Part shown: in pieces, positions 23,172 through 33,735 of the stretch | Position numbering within the stretch: position 1 is the first letter of the stretch | Layout of the letters: every line of letters starts with the position of its first letter | Assembly (NCBI RefSeq): GCF_041734735.1 | Contig: NC_134880.1 | Location: 33,056,301 to 33,120,300 of the forward strand | Reading direction: 5' to 3' | DNA length: 64,000 bases | Origin: Babylonia areolata | Lineage: Eukaryota > Mollusca > Gastropoda > Neogastropoda > Buccinidae | The notes under the pieces: model-generated | Seen by the model: the letters and a program-made list of their open reading frames with translations, nothing else | Databases searched by the model: none | Told to the model about the DNA's origin: nothing | Position numbers and translations under genes: made by a program

Positions 23172-24060
23172 GTTTTTCTATCCAGGCTCTCTCTGTGTCG
23201 GTGTTCCACCATGGGGGCTGAATAGTTTGCATCCTGTTCAGTGCCGTTCTTTTGTTTCTTCTGCATCTTAATTTTTCGATGACGGTTGTCTCTTTGGTTT
23301 CAAACTGAAATGGATCACGCAGTTTCATACAGGGTTTATCTGACAGTTTCTGTAGACTGAAAGCTACCGGGAGGTGGTTGCTGCCTTGGTATGGAAGCGT
23401 CTCTGCATTCATTTCTGCTCTGAATTTTGGAAATGTTAGAGCGATGTCGATCACACTGTCACTGTCCCCTTGTCTTGTTCCAAGGCGAGTTGGGGATGTG
23501 GTTGTTAAAGGGCTAAGAAGAATTTCCCCTATCATTCCTTCAAGTGCGAGTCCTTGTGGGTTGGTGTTCCGCTGGTCCCATAACTTCGATCTTGCATTAA
23601 GGTCTCCACAGATAATGACCGAGTCTCCAAGTTCGTTCTCTATTTCCTCTAAAAAGGCCCAATCCTCTTTTGTTGTGCAGGTTCCTGGGTGAACATAAGC
23701 ATTGATGAGCACGATGCTTTTGTGAACTCCGTCAGGTTTTTCAAGACGCACCCCCACTAATTCACATGAGTTGCTACTCCATTTCTCTAGATTTATGGTG
23801 GAAACTTTGTTTTTTAGGTTTTTGTTCAGTATGATTGCTACCCCTCTTCCTTCATTCCTTTGAAAGACTGTGAAATTCTCAAAATGTATTGGTCTGTCTG
23901 CACTTGTCCTGGTCTCTTGGAGACATAGAATGTCAAAATCATATGCCAATTTCTCAATTGTTGAGATTCTCATTCTTGCGCTGGAACAATTCCAACTGCC
24001 GATTCTAAAGAATTTCTTTGACAGCCGCTCTGCTTTTGTCATTCTGCTACCTAAGCACAA
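23110..24060 (-). CDS. LINE2 endonuclease (316 codons)
   Basis: APE-type endonuclease: FRIGSWNCSSARMR (Asn), DILCLQETRTS (Glu), GRGVAIILNKNLK, IICGDLNARSKLWD (Asp/Asn) and GSNHLPVAF (the SDH position reads SNH). It then gives QPPWWNTDTERAWIEKHAAVKLWQK, the usual linker to RT. The frame runs off into ISRQRY and a stop because of a one-base change in an A-run. Without that change it would join the 873-codon frame. The start at 24060 or the second Met, eight codons later, are both possible. Confidence 0.85.
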   Translation of the reverse strand: MCLGSRMTKAERLSKKFFRIGSWNCSSARMRISTIEKLAYDFDILCLQETRTSADRPIHFENFTVFQRNEGRGVAIILNKNLKNKVSTINLEKWSSNSCELVGVRLEKPDGVHKSIVLINAYVHPGTCTTKEDWAFLEEIENELGDSVIICGDLNARSKLWDQRNTNPQGLALEGMIGEILLSPLTTTSPTRLGTRQGDSDSVIDIALTFPKFRAEMNAETLPYQGSNHLPVAFSLQKLSDKPCMKLRDPFQFETKETTVIEKLRCRRNKRTALNRMQTIQPPWWNTDTERAWIEKHAAVKLWQKEKNKTISRQRY

Positions 24061-24450
24061 TCTTTTCCCACCTCTTTTGCCACGCCTGTTGGGGTTTTGG
24101 GGATCTGAATTTATGTCTCGTGCTATGCAGCTGATCCCCGAGGTGCACGCGAGACAGGGGTTTTTTAGTATCCATAGAAGGGTGTTCTATGTGGTGAGGG
24201 AAAATATTCGGTCACCCTGACAGAGCCTCTTATCAGGGAAGGGCAATGGATGTCCATCTGTGTGGAGTCCGTCAGCCTGGTGTCGCCCTAAGGCCAGACT
24301 GCATACAGTTAGTGACTGTTTAACCCAACAGCCATTCATCCCATTGGTACTGTATGAAAGCCGTGGGATTGGGGATTTTTGTCGGGTTGTCTCCTCTTTG
24401 CCAGTGGAAGGGTGCATATGGGTATTGTTTCATAGCAGATTCTATTTTGC
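24061..24450 (-). other. LINE2 5' untranslated region
   Basis: About 390 bp between the 5' target-site duplication and the endonuclease frame. No ORF1 is seen in it, so this element either lacks ORF1 or this copy is slightly 5'-truncated. It could hold an internal promoter, but no motif was identified. Confidence 0.6.
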
Positions 24451-24913
24451 AGAAACTCCCTTCAGGGGTGAAGAACAGAAAGGAGGAGTCTGTGCTGTGC
24501 AGACTGCATGCAGGGCACACTTTTTTTTTTACTCATTCTTACTTGTTGAAGGGGGAAGAGGCCCCTCGATGTATTCCCTGTGATGAAACACGTGCTCCTT
24601 GACTGTTGGGATCTGCATGACGCTAGACACAGACATTACACGGCGGTTTCTTTGAAGACCTTGTTTCGTGATGTTCCTCCGTGGGCGCTGATGGACTTCT
24701 TAAAAGAAGTGAACATATTTAACCAGATTTGAAGGTTTTAAACTATGGAAGTTTTTTTTTTGAACTTTGGAGTGGAAAGTTTGAAGTGGTGACTCGTTTT
24801 AATTGTTTTTGTTTTTTTTTACCCTTGTAGTAGTCATCAACGCAGCGATAGCCTTGAGATGGCCTTCGTGGTCGGCGAGGCTCTAAGCACCATAATTTCA
24901 TTTCATTTCATTT
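24451..24913 (+). mobile_element. LINE1, 3' section
   Basis: Continuation of LINE1 after the LINE2 insertion. It gives KLPSGVKNRKEESVLCRLHA, GHTFF.THSYLLKGEE and PRCIPCDE, a C-H-C-C zinc-like C-terminal motif, then in shifted frame WDLHDARHRHYTAVSLKTL. A T-run near 24522 makes a frameshift. The 3' end is a short ATTTC repeat at 24896-24912. Confidence 0.8.
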
Positions 24914-25262
24914 TAAGTAGGTCTTAACCTGTTCTAACTTGTTTCTGGCCTGCACTGAAGGAAGGTCACGCTGGTATCGCATGGTTTCCGTGGGCGTGTC
25001 TGTTCTTGTTCTAAGGATCAGCCTCATAGCTTCAATTTGAACTCTTTCTAATTTCAGGAGGCTGCTTTGAGACGGTTTGTTTGGCCAAGTCCGTAGTCGA
25101 TCACACTGAAAACGAGAGGTTGATATAGCAGGAAGAGGTGGCGTTGTTCAATACCTTTGGTTGCTATTGCCTTTAAGACTGAAAGACCATTTTTGCATTT
25201 GAGAACAGTAGTTTCCTTATGTTTTCTGAAGGTCAGCATCCTGTCGAACTGTCTTCCTAGGT
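24914..25262 (-). mobile_element. LINE2 internal fragment
   Basis: Matches 21480-21835 of the full LINE2 (RT thumb region: MLTFRKH, CKNGLSVLKAIATKGIEQRH). It is truncated at both ends and diverged by scattered substitutions. It sits directly against the LINE1 tail. Confidence 0.85.
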
Positions 25263-25388
25263 AGCATACTGTCGCTTATACTTAACGATTAGACACCACA
25301 AAGAAAAAGCCCTCTTCAACAGGAGGAACACTCAATTTCCCCTTCCGTCACCCTCTTCTACGACAGTTTGTCTTTTTTTCAGTAATAC

Positions 25389-26141
25389 TCAACTTAGGAG
25401 GGATTTTTTAAATAGCTTCTTTACATTGTGCACATTGCCCGAATGTTTGTCTGATTTTACTGCACTACATTTACGAATAGACGAATCAGCAGCAGACAAG
25501 ACTGCTTCCATAAATTTAGCGTATGAGCTGAACTTCGCGTCACTGACATCAGTGATAGAAAGTATGGTTTCGAACGTGGTCCAGTCAGCTTTTCTATAAT
25601 TGTATTTTGGAATTTTATCCTCTTCAAAGTCACATAACACTAAGTTACCTTTTAAAGTAACGACAGTCGGTAAGTGGTCACCACAAAGCGTGTCTCTTTT
25701 TGTAGCCCACTCACATTCTGCGGCAATATCAGGGGAAATATGTGAGAGGTCTATAGCCGTTGCTGTATGTCGCGATATATCAGGGATTCTGATTATACTA
25801 CCGTCATGTAGAAGATGTAAAGATGAATCCACTATATTTTCAACAAAGCAGTTATTAAAAGCCATTTTGCAGTCATTGCCCCAGAATGGTGAATTGGCAT
25901 TGAAATCACCGGTTATGAACCATTTTTCATTCTGGTCCTGTAGGGTTCGTAACCATTCTGTGTTTTGATTGTCAGGACCTTCGGATAGGTATACTGAAGA
26001 TATCTTCAAAGCGATTTTCTCGGATAGGTATACAGAAGCTGTGTTCAAAGTGATTTTCTCGTTAAACTTAACCCTGACTACACATGCATTGATAGTATGT
26101 ACATTGTTAGACACAGGAGGTTGGATCTCACGAAACATCAA
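25389..26141 (-). pseudogene. LINE endonuclease fragment (LINE4)
   Basis: A 250-codon open frame. It includes VHTINACVVRVKF, WFITGDFNANSPFWGND (core Asp-Asn) and KRDTLCGDHLPTVV (GDH in place of SDH), then KYNYRKADWTTFE. This is the C-terminal two thirds of an APE-type endonuclease from an RNase H-type LINE. The start of the domain and all of RT are missing. It contains a 13-codon tandem duplication (see 25981-26058). Confidence 0.75.
25981..26058. repeat. 39-bp tandem duplication inside LINE4 endonuclease
   Basis: Two copies of a 39-bp unit beginning TCGGATAGGTATAC. It keeps frame and encodes SVYLSE twice. Confidence 0.9.
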
Positions 26142-26159
26142 ATGTTATTTTATATAGAC

Positions 26160-26661
26160 AGTATTGATCTTTCCTTTGTCATCACCCAACTGGAACGTGG
26201 GTGGATAGTTAAAATGTGTAGTTTAGGGATTTTTGTTTTGTTTACATTTAATGACTGCAAAACTAACACAAGATAGTTATTTGCCGAAAGATGCCGTACA
26301 AGATGAGGTAATTTGTTGAAACAGATATGTAGTTCCATTGCATGATACCTATATAAGTCTGCCTTACCATTTTTGTTACCATATTAAATTTGTCTGTTTG
26401 ATATCTAATGGAAACATGAAACTAAAGAATAAAAGTCGTGCAATGGTGAAACAGTCGCCAGCTTTTGTGTTGAATAAACTAAGCAGGAAAGTCAGTATTC
26501 TCGTTCATGTGCCACGAAGAAAGAATAAAAATCACCAGCCCGGTCTTTCCTCAGCACAGGATACGAAACACACAGCAACCTGTTCTCCGGTAAGAAAGTG
26601 CGACTGTTTGGGGAAAAAACAAATCAAAAACAACTCGCACCAGTGGTGACGCCTTTCTCTC

Positions 26662-26698
<37 letters not shown>

Positions 26699-26770
26699 GT
26701 GGCGAAAAAGTGCAAGTCACTATCTTCAATAAACGTTGTTCCAAGCTAGATACCTGTTTTTCACCGGCAC
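26160..26770. other. No recognised gene; (GT)n at 26667-26694
   Basis: AT-rich sequence. AATAAA occurs at 26728, but no coding exon or paired repeat was recognised. Confidence 0.4.
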
Positions 26771-27538
26771 TCCCACCGCTCCCTTCCGGGACTGGTGAGG
26801 CGGGTGGCTAGACACCCTTATGGAATTAAAAACGAGATCCATAAAAGGGCGTCGCCTCAGGAGAGCCACCGACGGCCATCTAGCTCCACCATGCTGTGTG
26901 CATGCCACACGCCGTTTGCCCCAGGGGTGTGTCTACCCATGCATGCGAAGTCTGGATCCGGCAGAATCTGCGGAAGAAACCTATCAGTTCAACGGAGAGG
27001 AAGGCGGTTACAGCAACGCACTGTGGAGTGCAGAGAGCAAGATGAGACACCGAAAGGATATCTTGGTCATCCACTGCATCCGTGCTCATCCTCCAGTCGT
27101 CTCGACTCAGTCTTGCCACTGGAAATTGGTGGACCCGGACGAGAGAGTGAGGTCGACGTTGCGCAACTCCTCTTCACTTTAAACAAACTCATCGCGCAAG
27201 TCATCAGTCATCCTTAATGACCTTTCATCCTTCATCATTTCATCACCCCCAAGTCCTGTGGCGACAGGCGAGCGACGAAACGACAGGTGTGGGTACACTG
27301 GCGGTTGCAGCCGCAGACCTGCACGCAGGCGGCTCAGGCCATAGGGTCGTTCTTCGTCGACAGGAGCAGCGATGGAGCTCGGCAGCCGTCTGAGCAGCCC
27401 TCTTTAGGAATGCACTGCTCACCTCCCTGGCACGAGGAAGGGGCTAGAAAAGGTGCCCTAAAAATTGCCTGCTCCATATCACCCTGGCCAGCATACCGCG
27501 GCTGGCGGGGACCCTACATCAGCGGTCGAAACAAAGAG

Positions 27539-28202
27539 AAAGAAAAGAAAAAAACAAGGATCGTTCCTCTCACCATTGGTGCTTGGAACATAAGGACTCT
27601 CCTGGACAGAGATAACGCGGACAGACCCCAAAGGAGAACGGCACTAGTTGGATCCGAACTCGCCAGATACAACATTGACATCGCAGCCTTGAATGAGACT
27701 CGGCTTGCAGGCGAAGGCAAGCTCTATGAACGGGGATCTGGTTACACCTTCTTCTGGAGTGGACGAGGAAGCGAAGAGCGACGTGAGGCTGGCGTTGGTT
27801 TTGCAGTAAAAACAGCACTTGTCAACAAGCTAGCTGGAATCCCAAAGGGAGTCAACGATAGGCTTATGACCATGAAACTCCCACTGGCATCTGGCCAGAA
27901 GCACCTCACCATTGTCAGTGCCTACGTCCCAACCATGACCAACCTGGATGAAGTGAAGGCGAAGTTCTACGAGGACCTTCACTCTGTCATTGCTGCTAAC
28001 CCTAAAGTGGACAAGCTCATCATTCTTGGGGACTTCAATGCTAGAGTTGGCTCTGACTACATCTCCTGAGATGGAGTGATTGGAAAGCACGGTGTGGGCC
28101 ACTGCAACCCAAATGGATTGCTTTTGCTTCAGACCTGTGCAGAGCACGAACTGCTGATAACCAACAGTTTTCTGCCTCCCTACCCGTAACAGGACGTCAT
28201 GG
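27539..28202 (+). pseudogene. RTE-C endonuclease region
   Basis: IGAWNIRTLLDRDNA, DIAALNETRLAGEG (Glu), GVGFAVKTALV, LTIVSAYVP and KLIILGDFNARVGSD (Asp/Asn). A TGA at 28069 replaces what is probably a Trp in S-W-DGVIG. Further breaks follow near 28190, before HWHLVDYVIVRKRDRQDV (start of the SDH-type end, CWTDHRLVV). This is the RTE class often auto-annotated as craniofacial development protein 2-like. Confidence 0.85.
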
Positions 28203-30714
28203 ATGCACCCTCGCTCAAAGCATTGGCATCTCGTCGATTATGTCATCGTTAGGAAAAGGGATAGGCAAGATGTACGTGTAACAAAGACCATGTGCGGCAC
28301 CGAGTGTTGGACAGACCATCGCCTTGTAGTCTCGAAGCTGAATACTCAAATCCAGCCTAAGAGACGCCCCCAAGGCCAGAAGGCTCCAAAATGGCTCAAC
28401 ATCGCTAAGCTGAAAAACATCACCATCAAACAGTCCTTTGTGGAGCTGCTGGAAGATCGTCTGGAATCCGCCTCTCTGGACGACCAGAGTGTGGAGTCTG
28501 ACTGGAGGACCCTGCGTGAGCTGATATATACTACAGCTTCAGAGACCCTGGGACCCATGACCAGAAAGCACAAAGACTGGTTTGATGAAAACTGTGATGA
28601 AATCAAGCAGCTTCTGGATGAGAAACGCCGTCTGCATCAAGCCTACCTGAGCAACCCAAAGTCCACATGAAAAAAGGATGCGTACAATGCCATCCGCAGG
28701 ACTATTCAGCAAAAGTTACGCCAGATGCAGGATAAGTGGCTGAGTGACAAAGCTGATGAGATCCAGGGATATGCTGACAGGCACGATATGAAGAGGTTCT
28801 ATGATGCCTTAAAAGAAGTCTATGGCCCCACATCCTCAGGATCATCCCCCCTCCTCAGTGCAGATGGGAATACCTTGATCACCGAGAAGGAGAAAATTCT
28901 CGAACGCTGGGCTGAGCACTTCAACAGTGTCTTAAATCGCCCTTCCTCCATAAATGATGAAGCCATAGACCGTCTCCCACAAGTCCCCATCAACGAAGCA
29001 CTGGACGATCCGCCAACACTTCTTGAGACCCAGAAAGCAATCCGTCTGCTATCCAGTGGCAAAGCACCTGGCTCAGACTCCATACCAGCAGAGGTCTACA
29101 AGGATGGAGGCATTGTGCTGACTGAGAAGCTCCATCAGCTGTACTCATTCATGTGGAAAGAAGAGACGATCCCCCAGGATTTCAAAGATGCATCTATCAT
29201 TCACTTGTACAAGCGAAAGGGGAACTGGCAAGCCTGTGATAACCATCGGGGCATTTCCTTGCTCTCCATTGCAGGCAAGATACTTGCCAGGATCCTACTA
29301 AACCGCCTCACAGCACACCTTGACCAAGGTCATTTGCCTGAGAGCCAATGTGGATTCCAGAAAGAGCGCGGAACCACCGACATGGTGTTTGCTGCAAAGC
29401 AGCTGCAAGAGAAATGTTGATCTGTTCTCCACCTATGTCGACCTCACCAAGGCCTTCGACACCGTGAGTAGAGAGGGACTGTGGAAGATCATGGCCAAGT
29501 ACGGATGCCCTCAGAAATTTATTTCCTTGGTCAGCCAATTCCATGAAGGCATGCAGGCTCGAGTCCAGGACAATGGCGAAACATCTGCTCCTTTTGCTGT
29601 CACAAATGGTGTCAAGCAAGGCTGCGTCCTGGCTCCAATGCTGTTCAGCCTCATGTTCTCTGCAATGCTTACTGATGCCTTCAGAGATGGCGATGTTGGA
29701 ATCGGCCTAAAGTACCGAACAGATGGCAAGCTGTTTAACCTCAGAAGGCTTCAAGCAAAAACGGTCATGACAGACATCATCAGAGACTTTTTGTTTGCTG
29801 ATGATTGTGCCCTCAACGCTGGATCTGAAGTTGACATGCAATTCAGCAGGAACTTCGGCCTTACCATCAGCACGAGGAAAACTGAAGTTTATCAGCCAGC
29901 CCCAGGGAAATCCTACGTTGAGCCCAACATCACAGTCAACGGTCTGAGACTCAGTGCGGTGGAGCGGTTCACATACCTTGGCAGCACACTGTCACGAAAT
30001 GCGACCATCGACGATGAAGTGAACGTCAGGATTGCAAGAGCAAGCGCAACTTTTGGTAGACTCAATGCAAATGTCTGGAACAGCAGAGGTATTAGTCTTG
30101 AGACCAAGCTAAAGGTCTACAGAGCAGTAGTTCTCCCCACACTACTGTACGCCTGCGAAACTTGGACAGTGTACCAACGACATGCCAAGAAGCTGAACCA
30201 CTTCCACACAACATGCCTCAGGAAGCTACTGAACATCAAGTGGCAAGACAGGACCCCAGACATAGAGGTGCTCGCAAAAGCCACCCTTCCCAGCATCTTC
30301 ACCATCCTGATGCAGTCCCAGCTTCACTGGGCTGGACACGTGGCGCGCATGCCTGACCATCGGCTGCCCCAAAGGCTCTTCTATGGCGAGCTCCAACAAG
30401 GGAAGAGATCACACAGAGGTCAGAAGAAGTGCTTCAGAGATACTCTGAAATTCTCTCTGAAAGCGTTTGATATCAACCCTGACTCCTGGGAGGAATCTGC
30501 AGTGGACCGTGACAAATGGCGTGCTGCTGTGCACAAAGGCGCTAATTTGTGCGAGGCCAACAGGACTGCTGCAGCTGTTCAGAAGAGGCAGGCCAGAAAG
30601 TCACGGGCAAACAAGCTCCCTGACAATGATATGCCTGTCTTTGTCTGCCCCAACTGTCAGCGAACATTTCGTGCGCAGATTGGACTATTCAGCCATCTGC
30701 GCATTCACAGATAG
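28203..30714 (+). pseudogene. RTE-C reverse transcriptase region
   Basis: Linker KDWFDENCDEIKQLL, then RT: GKAPGSDSIPAEVY, IIHLYKRKGN, HRGISLLSIAGKILARI, ESQCGFQKERGTTDM, YVDLTKAFDTV (Asp), GVKQGCVLAPMLFSLMF and FLFADDCALNA (catalytic ADD). A stop at 28668 reads TGA where the sister copy has TCA. At 29418 a net 14-base loss removes REQNAA and shifts frame. Near 29840 about eight codons are missing in frame. The end has VCPNCQRTFRAQIGLFSH, a C-X2-C...H motif. Confidence 0.88.
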
Positions 30715-30816
30715 ATTCATGAGCATCCTCCCCCCACCCCACCACCACCCTCCCCCCATCCCCCAGCTGGATGACAACGATGGTCATCATCGATCTAGAT
30801 GGGCACACCACACCAC

Positions 30817-31153
30817 ACCTCCCCTGTACATCTTGGCGGTCTTTCCATCCAGTTCAGGCAGTGCGATCACAGGGGCAATGATGGGCATATCGAATTCTAC
30901 ATCAAACTCGTATTTGATGAGCTCATGGATGTACCAGCACTTGCCAAACCAGCGAGTTCCTTCCTTGTTGGACTCCAGGTGAAACCAGTCGTTGGCTGAT
31001 TCCTTCATGTTCTTCACATACTGAAATTTTCTGGATGAGTGCGAGATATTCCTCTTTCATTCGCTGAACCCATTGTTCGCCATCTCTCGGTCCAGCTTTG
31101 GTTTTCAGCAACGGAATTTGAGCAAGGATCTTCTTCGTAGCCTCGTCCACCAT
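30817..31153 (-). pseudogene. UFC1: UFC1 retro-pseudogene fragment (UFM1-conjugating enzyme)
   Basis: The minus strand from ATG 31153 reads [40 protein letters not shown], then [50 protein letters not shown]. This aligns to residues 1-113 of animal UFC1, the E2 that passes UFM1 to ER and ribosome targets. The copy is intronless. It has a 10-base insertion AAAATTTCAG at 31021-31030 that breaks the frame, a 12-base loss in the segment before LPELDG, and it stops at RGG, just before the KICL segment that holds the active-site Cys (residue 116 in human). It therefore cannot act as an E2. The 3' end abuts the RTE-C tail. Confidence 0.9.
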
Positions 31154-32190
31154 CTGGAGTCAGGGGAGAGCATTGATAAACTTCCGGTGACGAGGAAAGT
31201 GGCCTCGATAGTTCAGTGTGCAGTCCACATGCTGACTTGAACTGTTCGATATGTACGTAGAATGGTCACACAATTACGCCCGTGTGCAGGCACACACACG
31301 CGCGCGCACACACACACACACTCAAACAAGCACTTGCAACGTTCAGTAGCAAGCTTGCTTGTACACCCGTGTGTTTTTTGGTATGATGCTCGAAACTCGA
31401 TAATTTTTTTCGTTTTGTTTAGTTTTATTGTTTTGTTTGTTTTTTGTTTTTTTGCCTCAGTTGCATGCAAGTCCACGGAGCACTTCGTTATCTTTTTTGT
31501 TTTTGTTTTTTGTTTGTTTTTTTAGTGCTCTACACGTGACTTTCTTCACTGGCTGAATAAAAAACAACAACCCCAAAACAACAACAACAAACATGCCATA
31601 AGAAAAAAAAGCCCACATTCATTCATCTTTTTATCTGTGTGCATTTCTACTGATGGACAATTCCCGTGAACTTTAATGTTGGACCCATGCTTACACTTGT
31701 CTGGGTTTTTATTTGAACTGGTGTATGTTGTATATTGCACTGTTTGTCCCATTCACACCCTCCTGCTACGTGGAGACGCACATTGTGTATGCGTATGTTC
31801 GCGAGTGGGTGTGTGTGTGTATTTCTACGCCCACCTGATGAGACCTGATGAGGTATCTTCTGTTAAAAGATTTTTTGCGAATCTGTGCGGTTTATTCAAT
31901 TATTTTTTCGTATAATATTCCTTCTAAATGTGAATGGACCGTGGATATCATATAGTTGTGTGAAACGTGGTCGACATCAAGGGGTATGTGACCGGTTTGT
32001 TTTTTTGTTTTTTTGTTGTTGTTTTTTTCCATTGAGAACAGATTGTTCAAGATGTCAGCCGTCAGTTAATCTGCACTTATTGCCGCATTTATTTCTTCTA
32101 TCATGCAGTTTTGTTAATCTGTTTTAATGCCAGCTCAGGTCAGAAACATAAACAATTGCATAACATGAACTTTTAATGTGATTTGATTTG
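31154..32190. other. No recognised feature; T-rich and small (AC)n
   Basis: Includes CGCGCACAC repeats at 31290-31322 and GTTTTTTT blocks. No coding motif was seen. The part just right of 31153 could be UFC1 5' leader. Confidence 0.4.
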
Positions 32191-32254
32191 ATTTGGCCAG
32201 TGTTTAAAAGGAGGTTGTAGAAAAAAAAAAATCACAGAAGGCCTAAACTACAGT

Positions 32255-33220
32255 GTGCAAATGGCGGCTACTCACAGACCATCGTCATCATCATCATCAT
32301 CATCTTTTTCACAAAAACCTTCCACGTCAGCCGGTATTGTTCCAATGGAAAAACTCATTGAAGATGCATTCAACAACGAAAGCTTTGGTTTTCGTGACAC
32401 TCTGGAGGATTGTGTCTTTAACAAGATAAATAGTGCAAAGGGTGGCAAGGGGAAGGGGAAGAAAGGTTGTAAGAAGTCCAGTGACAATTTTGACAATGAC
32501 GCAATTGCTAATCATGTCGCAGAGCTGCTCGTCCCTTTGTTGTCGTCATCTTTAAAAAATTATTTTGGAACAAAGTCTAAAGAACGTTTTATTAACTATT
32601 GTCGATGCTGTCACCAAACAGTTTAATCAAGACGTTGAGGTGTTAAAAAAGCAAAACCTCCTTCTTCAGTACAAAGTAGACAAACAAGACAGACAACGAG
32701 AGAACGTTAAAATCATCGGCATTCCAGAACAAGACAACGAGGACCTGGAGGAGGAAGTCAGTAAAGTCTTCCAGGCTGTGGGCTGTACCATCAGGCCCAG
32801 TGAAATAGCTTTTGTCCACAGGTCTGGCCAGAGGAAGACCAACAGCCACAACTCCACTGTTTCCCGTGGCAACGCTCCCGCTGGCCGACCTGTGCTGGTG
32901 AAATTTGTGTCTCGGCAGACCAAGGCGACGTTGATGGAGAAGCGACGTGCCCTGAAAGAGACCCAGGAGTTCAAGAAAGTCTTCGTAACGACGACCTGAC
33001 TCCTCTCCGCTCCAGACTGCTACACGTGGCAAAGCGCAACGAGGCAGTTGACAGGGTGTCGACAACGCATGACGGTCGGATCCGCTGTGTCCTCAAGAAG
33101 ACGCCGGGCCAAACTACAAACGCCAAGGTCGTCCTGATTGACAACCCTGATGACCTATTCCACCTTGGTGTGGACAGTATAGACTTTGAAGCTTTGGGTC
33201 TTCAGCATGTTGTGGGATAG
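32255..33220 (+). pseudogene. LINE3 ORF1 (coiled coil plus RNA-binding domain)
   Basis: Starts MAATHRPSSSSSSS at 32261. A Ser-rich head is followed by a basic GKGKGKKGCKK patch, then a coiled-coil-like stretch (DVEVLKKQNLLLQYKVDKQD), RENVKIIGIPE and GRPVLVKFVSRQTKATLMEK, the RRM-type core of L1-like ORF1 proteins, and LTPLRSRLLHVAKRN. Two frame changes, near 32590 and 32990, break it. It is an RNA chaperone in intact elements. Confidence 0.8.
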
Positions 33221-33445
33221 GGGTGCGATGGAGGGCAATGCAGTTTTCTTTCAGAAAACGGTCAAAATTTATTACCAGACAATTTTGTTGATTGTTGCTC
33301 TGCTTTACATGATTCTTCTGTGAACTACTCAAAAAGCTCAGCTGGTGAAAGACATAACATAAGCTTTGTATCACTCAATTTTTGTGGGTTGCGAAGTAGG
33401 TTAAAACATAGTGAATTTGTTACACACATTAGTCAATTTGATGTT

Positions 33446-33654
33446 TTAGCGTTCTCGAAATCATAAAGCCAAAAGATGCAAGTTGCAATAATAATCTGAA
33501 GTTTTTAATAACTCAGATCAGATAGCCCGTAACGATCGTGATCGTTGCTAGATGATAACAACCAACAAAGGGAAAAAACTCCAAACATGTAACTAAGGAA
33601 ACTAAGAAAACGTAACTCTTAAAGTTAAAGTCTTGAGGTGAAGTTGTCCCTACA
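33446..33654 (-). repeat. Gypsy 3' LTR (209 bp)
   Basis: On the minus strand it begins TGTAGGGACAAC and ends CGCTAA. Same length as the other LTR and almost identical to it. It is preceded on the inner side by a G-rich polypurine tract near 33655-33668. Confidence 0.93.
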
Positions 33655-33735
33655 TTACCCCCCTCCCAGCGCAGTACATAATGTATGGTAAGAAGCGCAA
33701 TAAAAACACAGAAAACATCAAAACTGAAACAATTG

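Larger units (their letters stand above)
19547..24450 (-). mobile_element. LINE2, full-length RNase H-bearing LINE, inserted in LINE1
   Basis: A complete element of about 4.9 kb on the minus strand: 5' untranslated region (24450-24061), endonuclease frame, RT-RNase H frame, long GT-rich 3' region and the 125-bp terminal module. It is bounded by AGAAACCCTCCCTTCAG at 19530-19546 and AGAAACTCCCTTCAG at 24451-24465, a target-site duplication that differs by two bases. The duplication abuts the CTGAAA-type tail directly, so the terminal module is part of the element. The domain set fits the I/Nimb/Ingi clades, but the clade is not settled. It looks young because RT-RNase H is uninterrupted. Confidence 0.9.
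26772..30816 (+). mobile_element. RTE-C, near full-length RTE-type LINE, broken
   Basis: A 5' leader (26772-27550) with GGAATTAAAAACGAGATCC and the GAAGGGGCTAGAAAAGGTGC block, then endonuclease and RT in one original frame, then a C-terminal zinc-like motif and a short 3' end with GATG/CATC words at 30769-30795. At least four breaks are visible. The copy at 39657-41966 is nearly identical where it overlaps. The leader extent is inferred. Confidence 0.8.

Noticed and set aside
26338-26770. A solo LTR or host exon before RTE-C
   Set aside because: AATAAA and a GGTGACG word are suggestive, but no mate, duplication or coding motif was found.
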